Below, in pieces: positions 1-7,751 of a stretch of DNA of 64,000 nucleotides. Every line of letters starts with the position of its first letter. The stretch's first letter is position 1. The notes under the pieces were generated by a model, which made no database searches, was not told the DNA's origin, and saw nothing but the letters and a program-made list of their open reading frames with translations. This DNA comes from Tenacibaculum soleae (lineage in GTDB: Bacteria > Bacteroidota > Bacteroidia > Flavobacteriales > Flavobacteriaceae), in assembly GCF_001693415.1 (NCBI RefSeq), contig NZ_MAKX01000001.1, forward strand, positions 310,300 through 374,299. The letters are read 5' to 3'. A program made the translations under genes and the position numbers.

Positions 1-579
1 TATAGACAGTTATCGAGTAAATCATTATTTTCTTGGAAAATTGAACGCTATTTAATACACGGAGTTTTAGTTTTTGCGCTAGGGATGACTGCCTTAACTT
101 TATACACTTATTTTGCTGAAATAGAAAGCTGGAAAGAAATTGCTTTTGGTATTTCTGCTTATGATATACAAACTAGCTACGGATTTTTAATAGGCTCTAT
201 TTTTTCTGGAGTTATAGGAACCGGATTTTACCCTATTTTAGGAAACCGTGTTTGGTGTCGTTTTGGTTGCCCGTTAGCTGCTTATATGGGATTTGTACAG
301 CGTTTTAAATCTCGTTTTAGAATTACCACAAACGGAGGGCAATGTATTTCTTGTGGTAATTGTTCTACTTATTGCGAACAAGGAATTGATGTAAGAGCTT
401 ATGCACAAAAAGGAGAAAACATTGTTCGTTCTAGCTGTGTTGGTTGTGGCGTTTGTTCTGCTGTTTGTCCGCGTGGAGTTTTAAAGTTAGAAAATGGTCC
501 AGAAGAAGGACGTATAAACCCGACAGAAGTATTACTAGGAAACGATGTTGATTTAATGAAATTAGTGAATGATAAATAA
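1..579 (+). CDS. 4Fe-4S polyferredoxin-like membrane protein (C-terminal part, 5' end outside window)
   Basis: The frame is open from base 1, so this is the last 192 residues of a longer protein; an ATG at 85 lies inside the frame and is probably not the start. A WCRFGCPL motif follows a hydrophobic segment, as in NapH/NosR/CcoG-type membrane polyferredoxins. Two CxxCxxCxxxC clusters (CISCGNCSTYC and CVGCGVCSAVC) should each bind a [4Fe-4S] cluster. The likely role is electron transfer at the cytoplasmic membrane. The partner and exact family cannot be decided without the N-terminus. The stop overlaps the next gene by 11 nt, so the two are probably cotranscribed. Confidence 0.8.
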   Translation, partial: YRQLSSKSLFSWKIERYLIHGVLVFALGMTALTLYTYFAEIESWKEIAFGISAYDIQTSYGFLIGSIFSGVIGTGFYPILGNRVWCRFGCPLAAYMGFVQRFKSRFRITTNGGQCISCGNCSTYCEQGIDVRAYAQKGENIVRSSCVGCGVCSAVCPRGVLKLENGPEEGRINPTEVLLGNDVDLMKLVNDK

Positions 580-1069
580 AGTAAAATATAATACTCAAAA
601 TATTTTTTTGCTTTTGTTATTATTTATCAGCATTACAATATTAGGGCAAAAAAAATACACAAAAATCAACTTTAAAAATGGCAATATAAAAGCTGAAGGT
701 TGGATTTTAAAAACAGCAAAAGTTAAGTATTGGAAGTTTTACTATAAAAACGGAAACGTTAAAAAAGAAGGACATTTTAAAAATAATCATCCTGATAAAT
801 ATTGGTACTTTTACCGTAAAGATGCTTCTAAAGAAAAAGAAGGACATTTTAGTAATAGAAAACAAAACGATTGGTGGTTATTTTATGATAAAAATGGAAA
901 TGTTAATCATAAATGCCAATTAAAAGACAACCAAAAAAATGGCTATTGTTTACTGTATAAAAATAAAAAATTAACGAAAGCATCTAAATTTAAAAACGGA
1001 AAAAAAATAAAAGAATGGGATAGCTTTTCATCTTTCAAAAAAGAAAACAAACTCTCTGACTTACAATAA
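569..1069 (+). CDS. MORN/YwqK-like repeat protein, exported
   Basis: 166 residues. A hydrophobic N-terminal segment (about residues 10-26, ending ILGQ) looks like a signal peptide. The rest is a run of roughly 23-residue MORN-variant repeats with the pattern W-x-F-Y-x-K-N-G-N-x-K-x-E-G-x-F, at least four recognisable. Databases often label such proteins YwqK-family antitoxins, but no toxin lies beside it and the label does not fit an exported protein. It overlaps the preceding gene by 11 nt and ends 3 nt before the glycosyltransferase cassette, so it is probably in the same operon. Function unknown. Confidence 0.75.
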   Translation: MINKVKYNTQNIFLLLLLFISITILGQKKYTKINFKNGNIKAEGWILKTAKVKYWKFYYKNGNVKKEGHFKNNHPDKYWYFYRKDASKEKEGHFSNRKQNDWWLFYDKNGNVNHKCQLKDNQKNGYCLLYKNKKLTKASKFKNGKKIKEWDSFSSFKKENKLSDLQ

Positions 1070-1072
1070 ATA

Positions 1073-1765
1073 ATGAAGCAATCAATTAAAGTTATCATTC
1101 CTGCTTACAATGAACAAGATTCAATTGGACTTGTAATTAACGATATTCCATCAATTGTTGATGAAATAATTGTAATTAGTAACAACTCAACCGATGCTAC
1201 CGAGCAAAATGCAAAAAAGGCAGGAGCAACTGTTTTAACAGAAAACAGAAGAGGTTATGGATACGCTTGTTTAAAAGGTATGGAACACATTGCTAATCAA
1301 AAAAACAAACCAGATATTGTTGTTTTTTTAGACGGTGATTATTCTGATTACCCTGAACAACTTACCGAATTAGTATACCCAATCATCAATCAAAATATAG
1401 ATTTTGTAATTGGTGCTCGGGTTGAAAAATTAAGAGAAAACGGTTCAATGACTACACAACAAATTTTCGGAAATTGGTTAGCTACTTTTTTAATGAAATT
1501 TTTTTTTAAGGCAAATTTTACAGATTTAGGTCCATTTAGAGCTATCAAATACGATAAATTACTTGCTTTAAACATGGAAGATAAAACCTATGGCTGGACG
1601 GTTGAAATGCAATTAAAAGCTTTAAAACAAAAATTTAGCTATACCGAAATACCTATGAAATATAGGAACAGAATTGGTGTATCAAAAGTTTCTGGTACCG
1701 TAAAAGGTAGTATCTTAGCCGGCGTTAAAATATTAACTTGGATATTTAAATACAGTTTTAAATAA
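1073..1765 (+). CDS. Glycosyltransferase family 2 (dolichol-phosphate mannosyltransferase-like)
   Basis: 230 residues forming a single GT-A domain. The N-terminal strand VIIPAYNEQDSIG (7-19), the nucleotide-binding VISNNSTD (34-41) and the metal-binding LDGD (86-89) are all present. There are no C-terminal membrane helices, so this is the soluble DPM1-like form that transfers a sugar from a nucleotide to a lipid phosphate; the acceptor is inferred. The TAA stop shares its last A with the ATG of the next GT2 gene, indicating translational coupling. The neighbouring GT2 and GT-C genes suggest a lipid-linked sugar made here feeds the membrane enzyme downstream. Confidence 0.87.
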   Translation: MKQSIKVIIPAYNEQDSIGLVINDIPSIVDEIIVISNNSTDATEQNAKKAGATVLTENRRGYGYACLKGMEHIANQKNKPDIVVFLDGDYSDYPEQLTELVYPIINQNIDFVIGARVEKLRENGSMTTQQIFGNWLATFLMKFFFKANFTDLGPFRAIKYDKLLALNMEDKTYGWTVEMQLKALKQKFSYTEIPMKYRNRIGVSKVSGTVKGSILAGVKILTWIFKYSFK

Positions 1766-3255
1766 TGATTTTAGAGTATATAATAATAGTCATTTATACT
1801 ATTTCGTTGATACTAATTTTTATGTATGCTTTAGCACAATTAAACTTATTGTTTAATTACTTAAAAGCGCAAAAGCAACAAGATAATTCGCCAAAATTCG
1901 ATTTTTCTAAGCCCGAAGAAATCCCTTTTGTAACCATTCAGCTACCGGTATTTAATGAGTTGTATGTAATGGAGCGTTTGCTAAATAACATTGCAAAAAT
2001 TAAATACCCGAATCACAAATTAGAAATACAAGTTTTAGACGATTCTACAGATGAATCAGTAATTTCTACCGCAAAACATATCGATCAACTTAAAAAAACA
2101 GGATTAGATATTGTACACATTCGAAGGGAAAACCGTCAAGGTTTTAAAGCCGGAGCGTTAAAAGAAGGACTAGAAATTGCTAAAGGAGAGTTCATTGTTA
2201 TTTTTGATGCCGATTTTTTACCTCAAGAAGATTGGTTAGAAAAAACTGTTCCTTATTTTAAAGATCCTAAAATTGGTGTGGTACAAACACGTTGGGGACA
2301 TATTAACAGAAATTACTCAACCTTAACAAAAATTCAAGCTTTTGCTTTAGATGCCCATTTTACGTTAGAGCAAGTTGGTAGAAATAGCAAAGGGCACTTT
2401 ATAAATTTTAATGGTACAGCAGGTATATGGCGTAAACAATGTATTTATGAAGCTGGTAATTGGGAAGGCGACACCTTAACTGAAGATTTAGATTTAAGTT
2501 ACCGAGCACAATTAAAAAACTGGAAATTTAAATACCTAGAAAATGTAGAAACACCAGCCGAATTACCCGTAATAATTAGTGCAGCTCGCTCACAACAATT
2601 TCGATGGAATAAAGGTGGTGCCGAAAACTTTCAAAAGATGTTTAAACGGTTGGTTACCAACAATAATCTATCCTTTAAATCAAAAATTCATGGGCTCTTA
2701 CATTTGTTAAACAGCTCTATGTTTTTAAACGTATTTATTGTTGGTATACTAAGTATTCCTATGTTATATATTAAAAATGAGTATGCTCATTTAAAACCTT
2801 TCTTTTACACAATGAGTTTTTTTGTTATTAGCTCTTTAATATTTTTCATTTGCTATTGGCATATGTATAAAAGAACCTATGGCGCTGGTATTAAAAACTT
2901 TTTTAGCTATGTAGGTACTTTTTTCACATTTTTCTCTATTGCTATGGGGTTTTCTTTACATAACTCAATAGCTGTTTTAGAAGGTCATTTTGGTAAAAAA
3001 AGTGAATTTGTACGTACACCAAAATTTAATATTAAAAGTCTTAAAGATGGCTGGAAAAACAATAAATACATTCGTAAAAAAGTATCTTTAAACGTAATCA
3101 TTGAAGGCTTTTTAACCCTATACTTTGCCTTTGGTATGTATAGTGCTTTTATTGTTGGTGATCAAGGAGGTGATTTTGGTTTATTTCCTTTTCACTTAAT
3201 GTTATTTACTGGTTTTGGATACGTGTTTTTTAAATCTCTTTTTTCTAAATCTTAA
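1765..3255 (+). CDS. Membrane glycosyltransferase family 2, cellulose synthase-like
   Basis: 496 residues. One N-terminal membrane segment (about 4-30), a cytosolic GT-A domain and several C-terminal membrane helices (from about 310 on). The processive-type signature is complete: DDS (92-94), DAD (148-150), TED (239-241) and QQFRW (277-281). This matches CESA/glucomannan-synthase-like bacterial enzymes that make or extend beta-linked glycans or glycolipids. Start and stop are fused to both neighbours through TAATG overlaps. The sugar and product cannot be read from sequence. Confidence 0.87.
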   Translation: MILEYIIIVIYTISLILIFMYALAQLNLLFNYLKAQKQQDNSPKFDFSKPEEIPFVTIQLPVFNELYVMERLLNNIAKIKYPNHKLEIQVLDDSTDESVISTAKHIDQLKKTGLDIVHIRRENRQGFKAGALKEGLEIAKGEFIVIFDADFLPQEDWLEKTVPYFKDPKIGVVQTRWGHINRNYSTLTKIQAFALDAHFTLEQVGRNSKGHFINFNGTAGIWRKQCIYEAGNWEGDTLTEDLDLSYRAQLKNWKFKYLENVETPAELPVIISAARSQQFRWNKGGAENFQKMFKRLVTNNNLSFKSKIHGLLHLLNSSMFLNVFIVGILSIPMLYIKNEYAHLKPFFYTMSFFVISSLIFFICYWHMYKRTYGAGIKNFFSYVGTFFTFFSIAMGFSLHNSIAVLEGHFGKKSEFVRTPKFNIKSLKDGWKNNKYIRKKVSLNVIIEGFLTLYFAFGMYSAFIVGDQGGDFGLFPFHLMLFTGFGYVFFKSLFSKS

Positions 3256-4634
3256 TGCTCTTGTGGAAAAAATATAATGGAATTACCGCTATAATTTTAT
3301 GTGTAATTTTATATTTTTTCTTTGGATATTTTTTAGAACGCACGCAGTTTAATTTGCTTTTATTCCTGTGGATTTCTCTCTTCGGATGCTTTTATTGGCT
3401 ATTAAAAAGTAATACATTCTCTTTTAACACCTTAGCTTTACTTTCTATTTTATTTAAACTGATTTTTCTAGTTGCTATACCAAATTTATCACAAGATTTT
3501 TATCGATTTATTTGGGATGGCAGAATGATTTTTGAGGGATTAAATCCTTATTTATCATTACCAAAAGTATTTATCGAGCAGCAAAAATACCCAGTAAACC
3601 AAGCCGTTGAATTATACAACGGAATGGGAATAATGAACGGAAGTCATTACACCAATTATCCACCAATAAATCAATTATGCTTTTTAATAGCTGCTATTTT
3701 TGCCAACAAAAGTATTTTAGGTAGTGTTTTGGTTATGCGAGTTATTATTATTTTAGCGGATATTGGAATTTTATATTTCGGAAAAAAATTATTAGCATCG
3801 TTAAATTTACCAGTTCGTAACATTTTTTTATATGCTTTAAACCCCTTTATAATTATCGAAATGACTGGTAACTTACATTTCGAACCTGTTATGTTATTTT
3901 TTTTAGTGTGGAGCTTGTATAAACTACAGCAACAAAAATGGGTGTTAGCAGCAATACTTTTCGCCTGTTCGGTTTCGGTAAAATTAATTCCTTTATTATT
4001 TTTACCCTTATTTTTTCAATGGTTTGTAAAAAAAAGGGTTCATAATAAAAGTTTAATTACATGGAATTGGTTTAAGTTTTACTCCGAAAAACCACAAAAA
4101 TTACTCTATTTTTATCTATTGATTCTAGCGATTATACTTTTATTGTTTTTGCCTTTTTACTCATCAGAATTAATTTCGAATTATTTTAACTCCGTTGGTT
4201 TATGGTTTAAAAGTTTTGAATTTAATGCTAGCTTTTATTATATCGCACGAGAAATAGGTTATTTATTTAGAGGTTATAATGAAATTGCTATAATCGGCAA
4301 AATAATGCCCATTTTAACTGTTTTATTTTTGATTGGACTAAGTTTTTTTCGCAACAATAAATCAACGATACAACTAATTACAGCCATGTTGTTTGGGTTA
4401 TCTTTCTATTACTTTACCTCTACTACAATGCATCCATGGTATACTGCTACACTTTTAATTTTAAGTGTATTTACAAAATATAGATTTCCGTTAATTTGGA
4501 GTTTTGTAATTATTTTAAGCTATCAAGCCTATGCTAATTTACCATGGAAAGAAAACTTATGGTTTGTTGGCTTAGAATATATAATTCTATATGTTTTTTT
4601 AATTTGGGAAGTATCTATAAAAAAACCCACTTAA
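3255..4634 (+). CDS. GT-C-type polyprenol-phosphate mannosyltransferase-like membrane protein
   Basis: 459 residues, almost entirely hydrophobic, with about 10-12 predicted membrane helices. A first-loop acidic motif QDFYRFIWDGR (80-90) resembles the catalytic loop of GT-C enzymes (PIG-M/GT87-like) that use polyprenyl-phosphate sugars. It is the last of three coupled glycosyltransferase genes, starting at TAATG on the stop of the second. An attractive reading is that the GT2 enzymes make a lipid-linked sugar which this enzyme transfers on the periplasmic side. That is inference. The stop lies inside the left arm of the following hairpin. Confidence 0.75.
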   Translation: MLLWKKYNGITAIILCVILYFFFGYFLERTQFNLLLFLWISLFGCFYWLLKSNTFSFNTLALLSILFKLIFLVAIPNLSQDFYRFIWDGRMIFEGLNPYLSLPKVFIEQQKYPVNQAVELYNGMGIMNGSHYTNYPPINQLCFLIAAIFANKSILGSVLVMRVIIILADIGILYFGKKLLASLNLPVRNIFLYALNPFIIIEMTGNLHFEPVMLFFLVWSLYKLQQQKWVLAAILFACSVSVKLIPLLFLPLFFQWFVKKRVHNKSLITWNWFKFYSEKPQKLLYFYLLILAIILLLFLPFYSSELISNYFNSVGLWFKSFEFNASFYYIAREIGYLFRGYNEIAIIGKIMPILTVLFLIGLSFFRNNKSTIQLITAMLFGLSFYYFTSTTMHPWYTATLLILSVFTKYRFPLIWSFVIILSYQAYANLPWKENLWFVGLEYIILYVFLIWEVSIKKPT

Positions 4635-4648
4635 TAAAATCAAGTGGG
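4626..4648 (-). terminator. Intrinsic terminator between convergent genes
   Basis: Arms CCCACTT (4626-4632) and AAGTGGG (4642-4648) enclose a 9-nt loop. On the minus strand the stem is followed by seven T residues, so it mainly ends the acyltransferase transcript. It also overlaps the stop codon of the plus-strand GT-C gene. Confidence 0.75.
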
Positions 4649-4737
4649 AAAAATTGCTATGAAAAAGAATGTGGTTTTACAACCACTTCTCAAATATAGA
4701 GAAGTCATTGCTTATAAACAAGTACTTTTTTAAAAAA

Positions 4738-5319
4738 TTAGCCTTTTAACACGCTATTATTTTCTAGTTTATATTTTTCCTTACTTTCAAAACAAAATGC
4801 TTCTCCTTGATCATTAAACTCTAAACGATGCCCATATTCACTAATCCACCCTATTTGTTTTGATGGATTTCCTACAACCAATGCATAAGGCAGTACTTCT
4901 TTTGTAACAACTGCACCTGCACCTACAAATGCGAATTCACCAATATTGTTTCCACAAACAATGGTGGCATTGGCTCCAATACTTGCTCCTTTTTTTACAA
5001 TCGTTTTTAAGTATTGATCTTGCCTTTTAATTGCGCTTCTAGGGTTAATTACATTGGTAAATACCATTGAAGGCCCTAAAAACACATCATCTTCACAAAT
5101 TACTCCTGTATAAATAGATACGTTATTCTGAACTTTTACATTGTTTCCTAAAACTACTTTTGGTGATATTACCACATTCTGTCCAATATTACAGTCATTC
5201 CCAATTTTACAATCAGGCATAACATGGCTAAAATGCCAAATTTTGGTTCCTTTACCAATATCACTATTAGTATCAATTACAGCTGTTTCGTGAGCAAAAA
5301 AAGAATTTGTTGTATCCAT
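4738..5319 (-). CDS. Hexapeptide-repeat sugar N-acetyltransferase (WlbB/WbpD-like)
   Basis: 193 residues, nearly all left-handed beta-helix hexapeptide repeats (I-G-x-G-x-x motifs such as [14 protein letters not shown] and [14 protein letters not shown]). The IWHFSHV segment and the length match WlbB/WbpD-type acetyltransferases, which N-acetylate UDP-2-acetamido-3-amino-glucuronate during O-antigen synthesis using acetyl-CoA. The related QdtC/FdtC 3-N-acyltransferases are an alternative, so I give no symbol. It is flanked by terminators on both sides and therefore probably monocistronic. Nearby glycosyltransferases fit a surface-glycan role. Confidence 0.82.
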   Translation of the reverse strand: MDTTNSFFAHETAVIDTNSDIGKGTKIWHFSHVMPDCKIGNDCNIGQNVVISPKVVLGNNVKVQNNVSIYTGVICEDDVFLGPSMVFTNVINPRSAIKRQDQYLKTIVKKGASIGANATIVCGNNIGEFAFVGAGAVVTKEVLPYALVVGNPSKQIGWISEYGHRLEFNDQGEAFCFESKEKYKLENNSVLKG

Positions 5320-5331
5320 AAAACAAAAATA

Positions 5332-5360
5332 AAAAACTCAACTTAAAAAGTTGAGTTTTT
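5332..5360 (-). terminator. Intrinsic terminator (bidirectional)
   Basis: AAAAACTCAACTT (5332-5344) and AAGTTGAGTTTTT (5348-5360) form a perfect 13-bp stem with a 3-nt loop and terminal A/T tracts. It lies just downstream of the first TonB gene on the minus strand. Confidence 0.9.
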
Positions 5361-5364
5361 AAAA

Positions 5365-6111
5365 TTATTCTACTTTAAAAGTAATTGGCAATGTGTATTT
5401 TACTTTTACGGGTTTATTATTTTGTTTACCAGGTATAAAGTTAGGTATTTTTGTTACTACTTTATTTGTTTCTTTTTCCAATCGCTTATGTGGTGCTCTA
5501 ATTTTTATTTCAGAAACTACACCTGATTTATCAATTATAAACTGTGTAAAAATTTTATACTTTCCAGCTCTTAAACCTACATCTTGTGCTATTTCTGCGT
5601 TAAAATAACGCTGTACATGTTGTTGAATTTTACGTTCAAAACACTTTTTGTTTTCTATTTCTGATAAACCTTCACATCCTTTAAAAACAGGGGTGTTTTG
5701 TACGTTATTTATTGACATTGTATTCTCAACTAAGGGTTCTATTATTTTTGGTGTAACTATATTTTGGTTCGAATCAACAATAGGTGTGTTATCCTTGGTA
5801 GGCTTAATAATTGTTTCAATTACAGCTTCGGTGCTTTTAATAATTCTAGGAAGCACAACTGTTTTAACTATTTGTTTTTTTACCACTGCCTTTACTTTCT
5901 TTTCTACTTTTTTAACAACAATAGGGCGAGAAAATGTAAATACAGTTTCAATCGAATTATCAAAAGGAATAGGCACATCTGCTATTTTCTTTTCTGTTTC
6001 ATACTCTAACGAGATAAAAACAATAAATAAAGTAAGTACCAAACCTAACTGAGTAAAAATTGATGAAAATTTTTCTAGTTGTTTTCTTGGAGATTTTTTT
6101 AGTTTTTTCAT
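5365..6111 (-). CDS. Energy transducer TonB family protein
   Basis: 248 residues: a basic cytoplasmic N-terminus, one membrane anchor (about 19-36, FTQLGLVLTLFIVFISLEY), a long periplasmic linker and a C-terminal TonB domain (about 150-248) ending YTLPITFKVE. It should couple inner-membrane proton-motive force to TonB-dependent receptors. The linker is rich in Lys, Val and Ile rather than the usual Pro/Glu, which is less typical. It is paralogous to the next gene, sharing the KIQQHVQRYFNAE-type segment and the C-terminus. Neither gene has exbB/exbD beside it. A terminator follows at 5332-5360. Confidence 0.85.
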   Translation of the reverse strand: MKKLKKSPRKQLEKFSSIFTQLGLVLTLFIVFISLEYETEKKIADVPIPFDNSIETVFTFSRPIVVKKVEKKVKAVVKKQIVKTVVLPRIIKSTEAVIETIIKPTKDNTPIVDSNQNIVTPKIIEPLVENTMSINNVQNTPVFKGCEGLSEIENKKCFERKIQQHVQRYFNAEIAQDVGLRAGKYKIFTQFIIDKSGVVSEIKIRAPHKRLEKETNKVVTKIPNFIPGKQNNKPVKVKYTLPITFKVE

Positions 6112-6170
6112 AGCTTTAATTTTTTTTAAGTTAATACTATGTTAAAAACAAGAAGTGTGCCAATAAAAAA

Positions 6171-6193
6171 AAGCAACCCTAATTAGGTTGCTT
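6171..6193 (-). terminator. Intrinsic terminator
   Basis: AAGCAACC (6171-6178) and GGTTGCTT (6186-6193) with a 7-nt loop. The minus strand continues into an A/T-rich T tract. It ends the transcript of the TonB gene at 6217-6939 and separates the two tonB paralogues. Confidence 0.88.
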
Positions 6194-6216
6194 TTTTTTA
6201 TATTTTTTGGTAAAAT

Positions 6217-6939
6217 TTACTCTACATTAAAAGTAATTGGTAAGGTATAACCTACTCTTACCGCTCTACCTCTTTGTCTACCTGGTTTCATTTTAGGTAT
6301 CTTTCTAGCTACACGCATAGCTTCCTTTTTTAATCTTGGGTGAGGTGCTCTTGCATTTACACCTGTTATAGAACCATCTTTATCAATTTTAAATTGAACA
6401 TAAATTCTCTTTTTACCTGGTGCTAAGCCTAATTCATTTGCTAATTCTGAATCGAAATAGCGCTGAACATGTTTCTGTAATTTTTTATTTAAACAAGCTT
6501 TCTTTTGAGATTTTGTTCCTTTACATCCTGGAAAAATTGGTACTTCTTCAATAATTGCAAAAGGTACATCTTCTACCAAAACTTCTTCTTCAACTGCTTC
6601 TTCGATATCCTCTACTTCTACGGCTTCTGACTCATCTGTTTCTGTAGATTCAATAATTGTTTCTTCAACTTCTTTTTCATCTTCTACAACTTCTATCTTA
6701 TCTGGTGCTGGTGGTGGTGGTGTATTAGGTTTTGGTTTTGGCGGTTCTATTTGAAGCTCTATAGTTTCTTCTTCTATTTCAGAAGCCATATTAGCCATTC
6801 CTAAATCTCCATACTCTTTATCGTATGTTTTATTTTCAATTGCAATATACGTTACAAATAAAGCTAAAACCAAACCTAACTGCATAAACAGTTTACTATA
6901 GTTTTCTAAGTTTGATTTTGGATTTTTCTTAATTTCCAT
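6217..6939 (-). CDS. Energy transducer TonB family protein
   Basis: 240 residues: N-terminal membrane anchor (about 18-37), then a classical Pro/Glu linker (PPKPKPNTPPPPAPDK around 66-83 followed by an acidic stretch) that spans the periplasm, and a C-terminal TonB domain (about 145-240) ending YTLPITFNVE. It begins MEIKKNPKSNLENYSKLF, a form often seen in Flavobacteriaceae TonB proteins downstream of sprA. It lies 64 nt after the vanZ-like gene and may be read from the sprA-gcvH operon or from its own promoter. Confidence 0.88.
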   Translation of the reverse strand: MEIKKNPKSNLENYSKLFMQLGLVLALFVTYIAIENKTYDKEYGDLGMANMASEIEEETIELQIEPPKPKPNTPPPPAPDKIEVVEDEKEVEETIIESTETDESEAVEVEDIEEAVEEEVLVEDVPFAIIEEVPIFPGCKGTKSQKKACLNKKLQKHVQRYFDSELANELGLAPGKKRIYVQFKIDKDGSITGVNARAPHPRLKKEAMRVARKIPKMKPGRQRGRAVRVGYTLPITFNVE

Positions 6940-7003
6940 CCTAAATATTTTTTAATAGTTCGCTAATTTAATTAAATTATTTTAACTTTTACAAGCTAAT
7001 CCT

Positions 7004-7381
7004 TTAAATAGCTACATTTTTCTTAAAAAAAAGAAAGTAAATAATGTAAGCTATTAAAATACCCATCGTATTTGCTACAATATCTAACAACTCACCTGAA
7101 CGATGTGTTGTTATTGTAACTTGAAGAGCTTCAATAACTATGCCGAAAAAAAAACAACAAAAAGCTATAAATAATTTGCTAGTTTTTGTTTTTTTAAATG
7201 CCAACAACCAAATAAAAGTTAAAATAAAATAAGCTATCAAATGCTTTAGCTTATCTATATTTTTTATTTGAATTTGTTGATTTTCAATTTTTATTAAGCT
7301 AAAAACAGCAATACCAATCGTAATTAGTATTGCTATTCTTATTAAATTACGACTTAATAAGTTCTTGATATGCTTCAGCAC
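7004..7381 (-). CDS. VanZ-like membrane protein
   Basis: 125 residues with about four membrane helices. The segment [19 protein letters not shown] and the later FGIVIEALQ...[20 protein letters not shown] are typical of VanZ-like proteins (PF04892). Function in Bacteroidota is unknown; VanZ itself gives low-level teicoplanin resistance. The chosen start overlaps the end of gcvH by 35 nt, suggesting coupled translation. A later start would lose the basic N-terminus before the first helix. Confidence 0.8.
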   Translation of the reverse strand: MLKHIKNLLSRNLIRIAILITIGIAVFSLIKIENQQIQIKNIDKLKHLIAYFILTFIWLLAFKKTKTSKLFIAFCCFFFGIVIEALQVTITTHRSGELLDIVANTMGILIAYIIYFLFFKKNVAI

Positions 7382-7727
7382 TTAACAAGTCTGCTGTTTG
7401 TGAATCGTCAGATAGTTTTACTTTTATCATCCATCCTTTTCCATAAGGATCTGAATTTACTAACTCTGGCTCATCTTCTAATGCTTCATTAAACTCAATT
7501 ACTTCTCCTGATAAAGGCATAAAAAGGTCTGATACCGTTTTAACTGCTTCTACTGAACCAAAAACTTCTTCAATATCTAAAGTTTCATCTAAAGTATCAA
7601 CATCTACATACACGATATCGCCCAATTCTCCTTGCGCAAAAGCTGTAATACCAATAGTAGCTACGCCTTCTTCTACCTTAACCCACTCGTGGTCTTTTGT
7701 ATATTTTAATTCTGATGGAATGTTCAT
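7347..7727 (-). CDS. gcvH: Glycine cleavage system H protein
   Basis: 126 residues, normal family length. The lipoyl-domain signature [12 protein letters not shown] places the lipoylated lysine at K63, and the C-terminus [11 protein letters not shown] is conserved. GcvH shuttles the methylamine intermediate between the P, T and L proteins of the glycine cleavage complex in the cytoplasm. The P, T and L genes are not in this window. It lies 24 nt downstream of sprA and overlaps the vanZ-like gene. Confidence 0.97.
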   Translation of the reverse strand: MNIPSELKYTKDHEWVKVEEGVATIGITAFAQGELGDIVYVDVDTLDETLDIEEVFGSVEAVKTVSDLFMPLSGEVIEFNEALEDEPELVNSDPYGKGWMIKVKLSDDSQTADLLSAEAYQELIKS

Positions 7728-7751
7728 TGTTCTATTTTTATTGTGTTTATT

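Noticed and set aside
569-1069. Toxin-antitoxin system (YwqK-type antitoxin label)
   Set aside because: The protein has MORN-variant repeats and a signal peptide, and there is no toxin-like gene beside it.
5393-6052. Three plus-strand ORFs across the first tonB gene
   Set aside because: They are shadows of a clear TonB frame, with low-complexity hydrophobic translations.
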